Positions 52,983 to 61,893 of a stretch of 64,000 nucleotides of DNA are shown piece after piece. Positions within the stretch are counted from its first letter, which is position 1. Each line of letters begins with the position of its first letter. Origin of the DNA: Pantoea rodasii (lineage in GTDB: Bacteria; Pseudomonadota; Gammaproteobacteria; Enterobacterales; Enterobacteriaceae); the NCBI RefSeq assembly GCF_002095465.1, contig NZ_MLFP01000086.1, positions 248,001 to 312,000 on the forward strand. Direction: 5' to 3'. The notes below the pieces were generated by a model. That model was given only the letters and a program-made list of their open reading frames with translations, was not told where the DNA came from and did no database searches. A program made the position numbers and the translations under genes.

Positions 52983-53127
52983 TACGGCCACTCCTTACCC
53001 CTCAACTCACGGCGAGTATAGAAGCGCGGCTCAGGCGCAATATGACAAATATGAACGGCTGCTGACATTTTCCATTTATCTGGCGTTGCAAAACTCGGCG
53101 ACAACCTCTGGCAGCAGGAGCCCGGCG

Positions 53128-54633
53128 ATGGCGGCGACACCCCTATTAGAAATGCGCGAAATCACCCGCCGCTTCGGCAGTTTTTACGCGTTGAAAGGCG
53201 TTGATCTTACCGTGTGGCCCGGCGAGGTACATGCGCTGATGGGCGAAAACGGTGCGGGAAAAAGTACGCTGATGAAGATTCTGGCCGGTGCCTACACCGC
53301 CAGCAGCGGGGAAATTCTTATCGATGGTCAACCCTATGCCATTAAGGGCCCAAAAGAGGCGCTGGCGGCGGGGATCACCCTGATTTATCAGGAAATCAAT
53401 CTGGCACCGAATCTCACCGTGGCGGAGAACATTTTCCTTGGCAGTGAGATTACGCGTGGCGGGCTGGTGAGACGCCGGCAGATGGCGGAAGAAGCACAGC
53501 AGGTGATCAACCGCCTCGGCGCACAGTTCAGCGCCACCGATTTAGTCAGTCGGCTCAGCATTGCCGAACAGCAGCAGGTGGAAATCGCCCGCGCGCTACA
53601 CCGCAACAGCCGCATATTAGTGATGGATGAACCCACCGCCGCGCTTTCCAACCGCGAAACCGAACAGCTGTTTGCGCTGATTAAACGGCTGCGCAGCGAA
53701 GGCATGGCGATCATTTACATCAGCCATCGCATGGCGGAAGTGTATGAGCTTTCCGATCGCGTCAGCGTACTGCGCGATGGGCAGTATGTCGGCAGCCTGA
53801 CGCGAGACCAGCTCAATGCCAGTGAACTGGTGCGCATGATGGTCGGGCGTCCGCTCAGCGATTTGTTCAATAAAGACCGCAACATCCCGCTTGGCGAGAT
53901 CCGCCTCGCGGTGAATCACCTGACGGATAACCGCAAGGTGCATCCCAGCAGTCTGGCCGTGCGTGCCGGTGAGATTGTTGGATTAGCCGGATTGGTGGGT
54001 GCCGGACGCAGTGAACTGGCGCAGCTGATTTTTGGCGTGCATCAACCCAAAGGCGGGGAGATCTGGATCGACGGCGAAAAGGTGAAGATTCACTCCCCGC
54101 GTGATGCCATTGCGCGTGGCATTGGCTTCCTCACCGAGAACCGTAAAGAGCAGGGACTGTTTCTTGAGATGGCGGCACAAGAAAACATTGTGATGGCGAC
54201 GCTGGAGCGTGACGCCAGCTACGGCCTGCTCAATCGACGTAAAGGACAGAAGATTGCCGGCGATGCCATCGAATCCCTCAACATCCGCGTGCCGCGTGCC
54301 CAGGTGCGAGCGGGCGGCTTGTCAGGGGGAAATCAACAGAAGCTGTTGATCTCACGTTGGGTGGCGATTGCACCGCGCATTCTGCTGCTGGACGAACCGA
54401 CGCGCGGCGTCGACGTCGGTGCCAAGAGCGAAATCTACCGCATGATGCAACAGATGGCACAGCAGGGCGTGGCGATCTTAATGATCTCCAGCGAGTTGCC
54501 TGAAGTGGTCGGCATGAGCGATCGCGTTTACGTGATGCGCGAGGGCAGCATTGCCGGTGAGTTAAGCGGTGAACACATTAGCCAGGAAAACATTATGACA
54601 CTGGCCACCGGCGCACAGCCGGTTCAGGCCTAA
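53128..54633 (+). CDS. Sugar ABC importer ATPase, RbsA type
   Basis: A 501-residue double ATPase. The first domain has GENGAGKST and ILVMDEPTAAL. The second has LSGGNQQKLLISRW and ILLLDEPTRGVD, with the usual VAGLAGLVGAGRSE second Walker A. ATG 53128 has AGGAG seven bases upstream; the longer frame is not supported. It opens a six-gene operon for sugar import and breakdown (53.1-59.5 kb), which lies between the divergent hybrid kinase gene and the response-regulator gene at 59.4 kb. Confidence 0.92.
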   Translation: MAATPLLEMREITRRFGSFYALKGVDLTVWPGEVHALMGENGAGKSTLMKILAGAYTASSGEILIDGQPYAIKGPKEALAAGITLIYQEINLAPNLTVAENIFLGSEITRGGLVRRRQMAEEAQQVINRLGAQFSATDLVSRLSIAEQQQVEIARALHRNSRILVMDEPTAALSNRETEQLFALIKRLRSEGMAIIYISHRMAEVYELSDRVSVLRDGQYVGSLTRDQLNASELVRMMVGRPLSDLFNKDRNIPLGEIRLAVNHLTDNRKVHPSSLAVRAGEIVGLAGLVGAGRSELAQLIFGVHQPKGGEIWIDGEKVKIHSPRDAIARGIGFLTENRKEQGLFLEMAAQENIVMATLERDASYGLLNRRKGQKIAGDAIESLNIRVPRAQVRAGGLSGGNQQKLLISRWVAIAPRILLLDEPTRGVDVGAKSEIYRMMQQMAQQGVAILMISSELPEVVGMSDRVYVMREGSIAGELSGEHISQENIMTLATGAQPVQA

Positions 54634-54643
54634 GGAGACCGAC

Positions 54644-55627
54644 ATGACCAGTGAAAGCGCTCGCACTAAAAGCCCTACGCTCAAACGCGCCTTAATGAGC
54701 GATCTGCTGCAAACGGTCGGTATTCTGCCGATTTTAATCCTTATCGTGGCGGTGTTTGGCTTTGTTGCCCCGAACTTCTTTACCGAAGGAAATCTACTGA
54801 ATATCACGCGTCAGGCATCAATCAACATTGTACTGGCAGCGGGTATGACCTTCGTGATCCTCACCGGCGGGATCGATCTGTCAGTGGGATCGATGTTGGG
54901 TACCACGGCGGTGGTGGCGATGGTGGTGTCGCTAGACCCGGCCTTTGCCAGCTTAACCATTCCGGCGGCGCTGGGTGCGGGTCTGATCATGGGGCTGTTC
55001 AACGGCATTCTGGTGGCCGGGGCAGGATTGCCACCGTTCATCGTCACGCTAGGGACCTATACCGCACTGCGCGGTGCAGCGTATCTGCTGGCAGATGGCA
55101 CCACGGTGATTAATTCCGATATCAATTTTGAGTGGATCGGCAATGGCTATCTCGGGTCGGTGCCTTGGTTGATCATCATTGCGTTTGCGGTGATTGCTTT
55201 GTGCTGGTTCATTCTGCGCCGCACCACCCTGGGTGTGCACATTTATGCCGTAGGCGGCAACGTGCAGGCAGCACGTCTCACCGGGATCAAGGTCGGTATG
55301 GTGCTGGTGTTTGTCTATGGCATGAGCGGCATGTTGTCGGGGTTAGGGGGACTGATGAGCGCCTCACGCCTGTACAGCGCCAACGGCAACCTCGGGGTCG
55401 GCTATGAACTGGATGCGATTGCGGCGGTGATATTGGGCGGTACCAGTTTTGTCGGTGGTATAGGCACCATTACCGGCACGCTGATCGGTGCACTGATTAT
55501 CGCCACACTGAACAACGGCATGACGCTGATGGGCGTTTCCTATTTCTGGCAACTGGTGATTAAAGGCGGGGTGATCATTATCGCCGTGCTGATCGATAAG
55601 TACCGTACGCGTCATCACGTGGGTTAA
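54644..55627 (+). CDS. Sugar ABC importer permease, RbsC type
   Basis: A 327-residue permease. ILTGGIDLSVGSMLGTTAVVAMVVSL, GILVAGAGLPPFIVTLGTYTALRG and LDAIAAVILGGTSFVGGIGTITGTLIGALI are the family core. AAGGAG lies before ATG 54644. It pairs with the ATPase and the downstream binding protein. The 203-bp gap to that gene holds a repeat-like segment. Confidence 0.92.
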   Translation: MTSESARTKSPTLKRALMSDLLQTVGILPILILIVAVFGFVAPNFFTEGNLLNITRQASINIVLAAGMTFVILTGGIDLSVGSMLGTTAVVAMVVSLDPAFASLTIPAALGAGLIMGLFNGILVAGAGLPPFIVTLGTYTALRGAAYLLADGTTVINSDINFEWIGNGYLGSVPWLIIIAFAVIALCWFILRRTTLGVHIYAVGGNVQAARLTGIKVGMVLVFVYGMSGMLSGLGGLMSASRLYSANGNLGVGYELDAIAAVILGGTSFVGGIGTITGTLIGALIIATLNNGMTLMGVSYFWQLVIKGGVIIIAVLIDKYRTRHHVG

Positions 55628-55830
55628 GGGGCTATTTTACTTGCCATTTTACCCCCGGGCAGTGCGCGCAATCCTCACGTACTTCAGTACGCTCCGGTTG
55701 CTGTGCGCTGGCCGTCGGCAAACTGGCTGCGACAATAACGCCCCTCAACTCGGTTAATTGAGAACAGGCTGTCACACAACGGCGATCTGCTGGATCGCCA
55801 ACATAACCAAAAAGCAGGAGAACATCGACT
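55628..55830. repeat. Intergenic segment with repeat-like hairpin before the sugar-binding protein gene
   Basis: A 203-bp gap within the operon. CGTACTTCAGTACG forms a short perfect hairpin within a segment rich in alternating GC, similar in style to intergenic repeats of Enterobacterales. No ORF; a differential-expression role is possible. Confidence 0.45.
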
Positions 55831-56769
55831 ATGCGTTTTAATCCGATTCTGACCGGACTGCTGGCGGCGACGTTGTTGAGTGCGCCACTGGTGCAGGCAA
55901 AAGAACTCAAATCCATTGGTGTCACCGTCGGCGATCTTGCCAACCCGTTCTTTGTGCAAATCACCAAAGGTGCGGAGCTTAAGGCGCGTGAACTGGCGGG
56001 CGACAAAGTCAACGTGACGCTGGTGTCCAGCGGCTACGATCTGGGTCAGCAGGTGGCGCAGATTGATAACTTTATCGCCGCCAAAGTGGACATGATCATC
56101 CTTAATGCCGCGGACTCCAAAGGCATCGCGCCTGCGGTGAAACGTGCGCGTGATGCAGGGATCGTGGTGGTCGCGGTTGACGTGGCGGCCGATGGCGCCA
56201 ACGCCACCATAACGTCCGATAACACCGCTGCCGGTGCCATGGCTTGTAAATACATTGCCGATCGTCTGAAAGAGAAAGGCAACGTGGTGATCATCAATGG
56301 ACCGCCCGTTTCGGCAGTACAAAACCGGGTGGAAGGCTGCATGACTGAACTGAAATCCCATCCGGATATCAAGCTGCTCTCCTATAACCAGAACGCGAAA
56401 GGCAGTCGTGATGGAGGTCTGGAAGTGATGACCGGTCTGCTGTCAGCCAATCCAAAAATTGATGCGGTGTTTGCGATTAACGATCCGACGGCGATCGGTG
56501 CCGATTTGGCCGCCAAGCAAGCTCAGCGCAGCGAGTTCTTTATTGTCGGCGTCGATGGATCGCCAGACGGTGAAGAAGCGCTGAAGCGTAAAGGTTCTCT
56601 GTTTGTTGCCACCCCAGCGCAAGACCCGCAGGTGATGGCGGCGAAAGCCGTGGAGATTGGCTATGACATTCTGCAGGGCAAACCGGCACCGGATAAACCG
56701 GTGCTGATCCCGGTCACGATGATCGATCGTAATACCGTCAGCAGCTACAAGGGTTGGACGGTGAAATAA
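55831..56769 (+). CDS. Periplasmic sugar-binding protein, ribose class
   Basis: A 312-residue binding protein with signal MRFNPILTGLLAATLLSAPL ending near VQA-KEL. Family core: GVTVGDLANPFFVQITKGAE, VDMIILNAADSKGIAPAVKRARDAGIVVVAVD and IVGVDGSPDGEEALKRKG. It captures the sugar for the ATPase/permease pair. It lacks the DDNF form of the importer at 9.7 kb and so is a different system. The ligand is probably the pentose or hexose processed by the three enzymes that follow. Confidence 0.9.
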   Translation: MRFNPILTGLLAATLLSAPLVQAKELKSIGVTVGDLANPFFVQITKGAELKARELAGDKVNVTLVSSGYDLGQQVAQIDNFIAAKVDMIILNAADSKGIAPAVKRARDAGIVVVAVDVAADGANATITSDNTAAGAMACKYIADRLKEKGNVVIINGPPVSAVQNRVEGCMTELKSHPDIKLLSYNQNAKGSRDGGLEVMTGLLSANPKIDAVFAINDPTAIGADLAAKQAQRSEFFIVGVDGSPDGEEALKRKGSLFVATPAQDPQVMAAKAVEIGYDILQGKPAPDKPVLIPVTMIDRNTVSSYKGWTVK

Positions 56770-56845
56770 CGCGCCGTGGGGGCGGCCTCAAGGCCGCTCG
56801 TCAAACCGGGCACGCCAATGTTCGCCCTGACAGGTAGAGGGAATC

Positions 56846-57529
56846 ATGCATCGATCCGAAGTGAACGCCATCCTGCAACTGACTCGCGAATTTTTTATGC
56901 GTCAGGATGTGCACCTGCCGCCCTGGGCCGACTACGGTCTCAACCAGTGGCGCGCGCTGGACAAAAGCCGCGCCAACGAATTGCTGGCGCTGCATCTGGG
57001 CTGGGATGTCACCAGCTTTGGCGCGGAGGATTTTCAGCAAACCGGATTAACGCTGTTTACCCTGCGCAACGGTTCGCGCGGCGGTCAGCCGTGGGGCAAG
57101 CCCTACGCCGAAAAAATCATGCACGTGCGCGATGGGCAGGTCACGCCTATGCACTATCACCCGCAGAAGATGGAGGACATCATCAATCGCGGCGGCGGTA
57201 ATCTGATCGTGACGCTGCATAACCGTGAAGGCAATCAGCTCGGTGATGCGCCGGTGAACGTGACGCTGGATGGCATCCAGCAAACGCACGCGGCGGGATC
57301 GCAGTTGCGCCTTTCACCCGGCGAAAGCGTCACCTTATCGCCAGGCATCTGGCACAGCTTTTGGGGCGAAGAGGGCTATGGCGATGTGCTGGTGGGTGAA
57401 GTCTCCATGCCCAACGACGACGAGCATGACAACGTGTTTCTCACCCCGCTGGCGCGCTTCAATCCGATTGATGAGGATGAAGAGCCGCGCTGGCTGTTGT
57501 GTAACGAATATCACCGCTGGCTGGCATAA
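56846..57529 (+). CDS. D-lyxose isomerase family protein (cupin)
   Basis: A 227-residue cupin-fold sugar isomerase. The metal-binding motif is MHYHPQKMEDIINRGGG (His, His, Glu) at about 105, with a later His in LSPGIWHSFWGEEG, as in the D-lyxose isomerases of E. coli O157 and Providencia, which also act on D-mannose. It would turn an aldose into a 2-ketose (D-lyxose to D-xylulose, or D-mannose to D-fructose). Length is normal. It sits between the importer and the aldolase/kinase genes, so it catalyses the first internal step. Specificity cannot be judged from sequence alone. Confidence 0.85.
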   Translation: MHRSEVNAILQLTREFFMRQDVHLPPWADYGLNQWRALDKSRANELLALHLGWDVTSFGAEDFQQTGLTLFTLRNGSRGGQPWGKPYAEKIMHVRDGQVTPMHYHPQKMEDIINRGGGNLIVTLHNREGNQLGDAPVNVTLDGIQQTHAAGSQLRLSPGESVTLSPGIWHSFWGEEGYGDVLVGEVSMPNDDEHDNVFLTPLARFNPIDEDEEPRWLLCNEYHRWLA

Positions 57530-57541
57530 CAGGAGTTCACT

Positions 57542-58401
57542 ATGGCACTGATTTCTCTGGCGCAGGGTTTGGCCCACGCGCAGCAGCACCAATATGCACT
57601 GGGCGCATTCAACGTGCTGGATACCCACTTTCTGCGCGCCCTGTTTCAGGCAGCAGAACAACAGCGCTCACCGTTTATCATCAATATCGCCGAGGTGCAT
57701 TTTAAGTATGTCAGCCTCGACCATCTCATTGCGGCCGTGCGCACCGAAGCGGCGCTGCATGATATTCCGGTCGTGCTGAATCTCGATCACGGTCTGCATT
57801 TTGATGCGGTGATGCAGGCGATCCGCCTGGGTTTCACCTCCGTGATGTTTGATGGCTCCACGCTAAGCTACGACGAAAATGTGCGTCAGACGCGTGAAGT
57901 GGTGAAGATGTGCCACGCGATTGGCGTATCGGTGGAAGCTGAGCTTGGCGCGGTGGGCGGCGATGAAGGTGGGGCGCTGTTTGGTGAAGCAGATAGCAAC
58001 AAGTTCACCGATCCAGTGCTGGCGGCCGAATTTGTCCAATCCACCGGCATTGATTGCCTGGCGGTTGCTATTGGCAACGCGCACGGCAAATATAAAGGTG
58101 AACCTAAACTCGACTTCGAACGACTGGCGGCGATCCGTGCGGCAACCGGCATTCCCTTAGTACTGCATGGCGGTTCCGGTATTAGCGATGCGGATTTTCG
58201 TCACGCCATCAGTCTCGGCATTCATAAAATCAATTTTTACACCGGCATGTCGCAGGCGGCGTTGGGCGCCATCGAAACGCAGATTACCCAGCGCGATGCC
58301 CGTTATGACTCTTTCGCAGACTGCTAATGGCGGTGGAGCACGATATCGCCAATGTGGTCGCGCAGCAGATGCAGGTCTTTGGCAGCGCCGGGAGGGCCTG
58401 A
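57542..58401 (+). pseudogene. Class II ketose-bisphosphate aldolase (GatY/KbaY-like), frameshifted
   Basis: A class II zinc aldolase: VVLNLDHGLHFD carries the catalytic Asp and zinc His, VSVEAELGAVGGDEGG the active-site Glu region, and IGNAHGKYKG plus VLHGGSGISDADF the remaining zinc His and phosphate loop. The open frame ends in DSFADC, but one base added at about 58321 continues with LLMAVEHDIANVVAQQMQ to TGA 58399-58401, giving 286 residues, the length of KbaY. The kinase starts two bases later. It would cleave a ketose 1-phosphate or 1,6-bisphosphate to DHAP plus an aldehyde. The indel may be a sequence error. Confidence 0.85.
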
Positions 58402-58402
58402 A

Positions 58403-59455
58403 ATGGCGCAACGCAGCGGCATTCTCGGCGCGGGCAGCATGTTAGTGGACCACGTGCAGCGTATTAGCCACTGGCCGGAGCAGGGCTGGCTGGCAGAGAT
58501 TACTCACAGCGAAAAATGCAGCGGTGGCGCGGCGCTGAACGTGCTGTTCACGCTGGCGCGCATGCGGGTGAATCTGCCACTGGCTGGCGTGGGGATGATT
58601 GGTGAAGACAGCGACGGTGACTACATTCTGCAACTGCTGGACGATCACCAGATTGACCGCCAATCCGTACAACGCACGCGCAGCGTGACCACGGCGATGA
58701 CGCAGGTGATGACCACGCCAGATGGGCAGCGCACCTTCTTTCATGCGCGTGGCGCTAATGCCCAGCTTGATTTGCCGCATTTTGCTGAGGTTGCCACCGA
58801 ACACCGTATTTTTCATCTCGGCTATTTGCTGCTGCTGGACAGCCTGGACCTGCCTGACAAGGCATACGGCACGCGCAGTGCTCGCTTGCTGGCTGAGATG
58901 CAGCAGCGTGGCTACCTCACGTCGCTGGATTTGGTGTCTCGTGCGGGCGAGTATCGTCCGCTGGTGATGCCGGCTTTACGCTGGCTCGACTATTTGGTGA
59001 TAAACGAGTTGGAAGCGCAGTCGCTCACCGGGGTGACCTTGCGCAGCGAGTCTGGACTGGCGGCACCCGCCGCGTTTGCGCAAGCCGCCGCGTGGTTAAT
59101 GGCGCAGGGAGTTCGCCAGCGCGTGGTGATTCACGCGCCAGAAGGGGCGTGGGGGCAAGAGCGTGCGGACGAAGGGCACTGGCAACCTGCTTGGTGTTTG
59201 GCACCGGAGGAAATTGTCGGCAGCGTAGGAGCGGGTGATGCATTTTGTGCTGGGGTGTTATATGCCAGCCATGAAGGCTGGTCGCTGTTGGATACGCTGA
59301 AGCTGGCACATACCTGCGCCTGTTTTAATCTGCATGCGGCCAATGCGCTGGACGGCACGCGGCCGTTAGCCGAGATGCAGCGCTGGATGGATCAGGCAAT
59401 CTGCGTTTCACGAGCTGCTGAAGCGGGGCGCATCACATCCGCAGAAAAAACATAA
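58403..59455 (+). CDS. PfkB-family sugar kinase
   Basis: A 350-residue ribokinase-like kinase. Substrate-side GGAALNVLFTLARM (about 43-56) and the C-terminal ATP motif VGSVGAGDAFCAGVLY with the catalytic Asp are complete. It starts just after the corrected stop of the aldolase. It likely phosphorylates the ketose made by the isomerase, giving the aldolase its substrate. Its last 64 bases overlap the convergent response-regulator gene. The kinase position and specificity are not determined. Confidence 0.9.
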   Translation: MAQRSGILGAGSMLVDHVQRISHWPEQGWLAEITHSEKCSGGAALNVLFTLARMRVNLPLAGVGMIGEDSDGDYILQLLDDHQIDRQSVQRTRSVTTAMTQVMTTPDGQRTFFHARGANAQLDLPHFAEVATEHRIFHLGYLLLLDSLDLPDKAYGTRSARLLAEMQQRGYLTSLDLVSRAGEYRPLVMPALRWLDYLVINELEAQSLTGVTLRSESGLAAPAAFAQAAAWLMAQGVRQRVVIHAPEGAWGQERADEGHWQPAWCLAPEEIVGSVGAGDAFCAGVLYASHEGWSLLDTLKLAHTCACFNLHAANALDGTRPLAEMQRWMDQAICVSRAAEAGRITSAEKT

Positions 59456-60138
59456 CCGAGGCCGCGGATGGTACGGATCAGGCTTGGCTGATGTGGATTG
59501 GTTTCGATTTTCCGTCGCAGACGCATAATCAGCACATCAATGGTGCGATCAAAAACTTCCAGGCTTTCACTGTGCGTCAGTTCCAGCAGTTGATCGCGCG
59601 TCAGCACTTTGCGCGCATGGCCCACCAAAGCCCGCAAGAGTGTGTATTCGCCTTGCGTTAACGGAACGCTTTCGCGCTGCGGATTAAACAGCTGGCAACG
59701 CGCATCATCCAATCGCCAGCCATTGAATTGCCAGCCGTCGTCCTGGTAAAGCTCAGGCTGGGCCAGACGGCCACAGCGACGCAGTGCCGCTCGCGCTCGC
59801 GCCACCACCACGCGTGGGTTGAACGGTTTCGCGATGTAATCATCGGCACCCATTTCCAATCCCACCACCATATCCGCTTCAGAACCCATGCCCGTGAGCA
59901 TAATCACCAACAGGTCAGGACGCTGTCTCTGCATCTGTTGCAGCACCATCAGGCCGTTGGTGTCCGGCAACATCATATCCAGCATCACCAGTGAGATTTC
60001 AGGATGCTGGCAGAGCAGCGCGAGGGCATCTTTCCCCTGGTGACAGCTGTAAACGGTAAACACGTGTTCACTTAATACATCGTGCAGCAATTCACACACG
60101 GCACGATCATCATCAACGACTAAAATCGCGGGCTTCAT
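59392..60138 (-). CDS. OmpR-family response regulator
   Basis: A 248-residue two-component regulator. The receiver (1-120) has DDD at 9-11 and phospho-acceptor D54 in LVMLDMMLPDTNG, then Lys in YIAKPFNP. The winged helix follows (SVPLTQGEYTLLRALVGHARKVLTRDQLLE and IRTIRGLGYVFSA). It converges on the kinase gene, overlapping it by 64 bp. The hybrid kinase at the other side of the operon is an attractive partner (TorS/TorR-like chemistry), but phosphotransfer from a hybrid kinase normally needs a histidine phosphotransfer domain, and none was identified. Confidence 0.9.
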   Translation of the reverse strand: MKPAILVVDDDRAVCELLHDVLSEHVFTVYSCHQGKDALALLCQHPEISLVMLDMMLPDTNGLMVLQQMQRQRPDLLVIMLTGMGSEADMVVGLEMGADDYIAKPFNPRVVVARARAALRRCGRLAQPELYQDDGWQFNGWRLDDARCQLFNPQRESVPLTQGEYTLLRALVGHARKVLTRDQLLELTHSESLEVFDRTIDVLIMRLRRKIETNPHQPSLIRTIRGLGYVFSADVMRPASAARETQIA

Positions 60139-60551
60139 TGCGCTGTCTCTTAGGTTACGGAAGGGTTAAAAAGCAGTGTAACCCGATGTTTTTAAGCTGC
60201 TGCCTGAAGCAGCAGAAACGTGAGCGCCATCGCCAGTCAGAGTGTGAAACCGTGCGGTGCCGCAATATTTTCAGCCGTCACGTCGATGTAGGGAAAACGA
60301 TTGCGCAACGATGGTGCAATGCACCATAATCGCGCCTCGTTCTGGTTCAGAATTATCTTAATCATCAGCGCAAACGTAAACGTAAACGATTGCGTACGGT
60401 GATGGCATAGCTATTGCTATATGGACAGGGGAAAGCGGAAGGCGCTCTTGCCTTACGTCCGGCTGTAATCGCTTTCATCAAAAAAATAAATAGTGTTTCA
60501 ACCACATTGGCAAGAGAGAACGCGCATCCGTGCCGTCTCCGCTCATGAGAG
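60139..60551. promoter_or_regulatory. Upstream region of the purine permease with PurR box
   Basis: About 410 bp without a gene, containing the divergent promoters of the response regulator and the permease. A PurR operator is listed separately. No riboswitch structure is evident. Confidence 0.6.
60380..60395 (+). promoter_or_regulatory. PurR operator
   Basis: ACGTAAACGATTGCGT matches the PurR consensus ACGCAAACGNTTNCGT at all but one fixed position, with the central CG step intact. It is 157 bp before the permease start. PurR repression of purine uptake by hypoxanthine/guanine is well known in E. coli. Confidence 0.75.
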
Positions 60552-61853
60552 ATGATGATGTTAGAAAAACTCTTCAAACTGAAAGCGCACAATACAACCG
60601 TGCGCACGGAAATCATTGCAGGTATCACCACCTTCCTGGCGATGGCCTACATCCTGTTTGTTAACCCGAGTATTCTCGGCGCAACCGGTATGGATAAAGG
60701 CGCGGTGTTTGTCGCGACCTGTCTGGCGGCGGCTATCGGCTGTGTGCTGATGGGCCTGATCGCCAACTACCCGATCGCGCTGGCGCCGGGTATGGGTCTG
60801 AACGCCTTCTTTACTTATACCGTGGTGCTGCACATGGGTTACACCTGGCAGATTGCACTCGGTGCGGTGTTCCTCTCTGCGGTGATTTTCTTTGCGCTGT
60901 CGATTTTCAAAATTCGTGAATGGATTATTGCCAGTATTCCGCTGCCGCTGCGCGCGGGCATCGCGGCCGGTATTGGCCTGTTCCTCGCATTGATCGCCCT
61001 GGAAGGCGCGGGCATCGTGGTCGATAATCCTGCCACGCTGGTTGGCCTGGGCGATCTCACCAAGCCGGGTCCACTGCTGGCGCTGCTGGGCTTCTTCATT
61101 ATCGTGGCGCTGGAAGCGCGTCGTGTCACCGGTGCGGTGCTGATCGGCATCCTGATTGTCACCTTTATCTCGATGGGGATTGGTCTGACGCCATTTGGTG
61201 GTGTGTTCTCCGCACCACCTTCCATTGCACCGACCTTTATGCAACTGGATATCGCGGGCGCCTTCAACGTGGGTCTGGTGAGTGTGATTTTCGCCTTCCT
61301 GTTTGTGGATGTGTTCGATAACACCGGCACGCTGCTGGGTGTGACCAAGCGTGCAGGCCTGGCGGATGAGCAGGGTAACGTGCCGAAAATGGGCCGTGCG
61401 CTGATTGCTGACAGTGCAGCTGCGCTGTTTGGTTCACTGCTGGGGACGTCAACCACCACCAGTTATGTTGAATCTGCTGCAGGTGTGAGTGCTGGCGGCC
61501 GTACTGGCTTGACGGCGATTGTCGTGGCAGTGCTGTTCCTGCTGAGCCTGTTCTTCGCGCCGTTGGCGGGTAGCGTTCCGATCTACGCCACCGCACCGGC
61601 GTTGCTATTTGTGGCGGTGCTGATGGCCTCTGGTTTGGCTGAAATCGACTGGAAAGACATCACCACGGCTGCGCCAGTGACCGTGACGGCGCTGACCATG
61701 CCTTTGACTTACTCCATTGCCAACGGTATCGCTTTCGGTTTCATTACCTGGACCGTGGTAAAACTGCTGAGTGGTCGCACCAAAGAGATCAACGCTGCGT
61801 TGGTGATCCTCTCGATTCTGTTTGTCATCAAACTGGGCTGGCTGAGCGCTTAA
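60552..61853 (+). CDS. NCS2-family purine (adenine/guanine/hypoxanthine) permease
   Basis: A 433-residue permease with about 12-14 helices. Family motifs are EIIAGITTFLAMAYILFVNPSILG, NYPIALAPGMGLNAFFTYTVV, VDVFDNTGTLLGVTKRAGLAD and GTSTTTSYVESAAGVSAGGRTGLTA, which place it in the AdeP/AdeQ-like branch of E. coli NCS2. It imports a purine base by proton symport. Two adjacent ATG codons follow GAGAG; 60552 or 60555 are equivalent choices. PurR control is inferred from the operator. A strong terminator follows. Confidence 0.88.
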   Translation: MMMLEKLFKLKAHNTTVRTEIIAGITTFLAMAYILFVNPSILGATGMDKGAVFVATCLAAAIGCVLMGLIANYPIALAPGMGLNAFFTYTVVLHMGYTWQIALGAVFLSAVIFFALSIFKIREWIIASIPLPLRAGIAAGIGLFLALIALEGAGIVVDNPATLVGLGDLTKPGPLLALLGFFIIVALEARRVTGAVLIGILIVTFISMGIGLTPFGGVFSAPPSIAPTFMQLDIAGAFNVGLVSVIFAFLFVDVFDNTGTLLGVTKRAGLADEQGNVPKMGRALIADSAAALFGSLLGTSTTTSYVESAAGVSAGGRTGLTAIVVAVLFLLSLFFAPLAGSVPIYATAPALLFVAVLMASGLAEIDWKDITTAAPVTVTALTMPLTYSIANGIAFGFITWTVVKLLSGRTKEINAALVILSILFVIKLGWLSA

Positions 61854-61863
61854 GTTCTGGTTT

Positions 61864-61893
61864 ACGGAAGCCCGCTCGGGCTTCCGTGTTTTC
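61864..61893 (+). terminator. Rho-independent terminator after the purine permease
   Basis: ACGGAAGCCC-GCTC-GGGCTTCCGT is a perfect 10-bp stem, followed by GTTTTCT. It starts ten bases past the permease stop. Confidence 0.9.

Noticed and set aside
55831..56361. Long reverse-strand open frames antisense to the sugar-binding protein and other GC-rich genes
   Set aside because: They are mirror frames of strongly conserved forward genes, with low-complexity His/Arg-rich products.
60139..60551. Purine riboswitch upstream of the permease
   Set aside because: No three-way-junction core or paired loops could be seen; a PurR box explains regulation.
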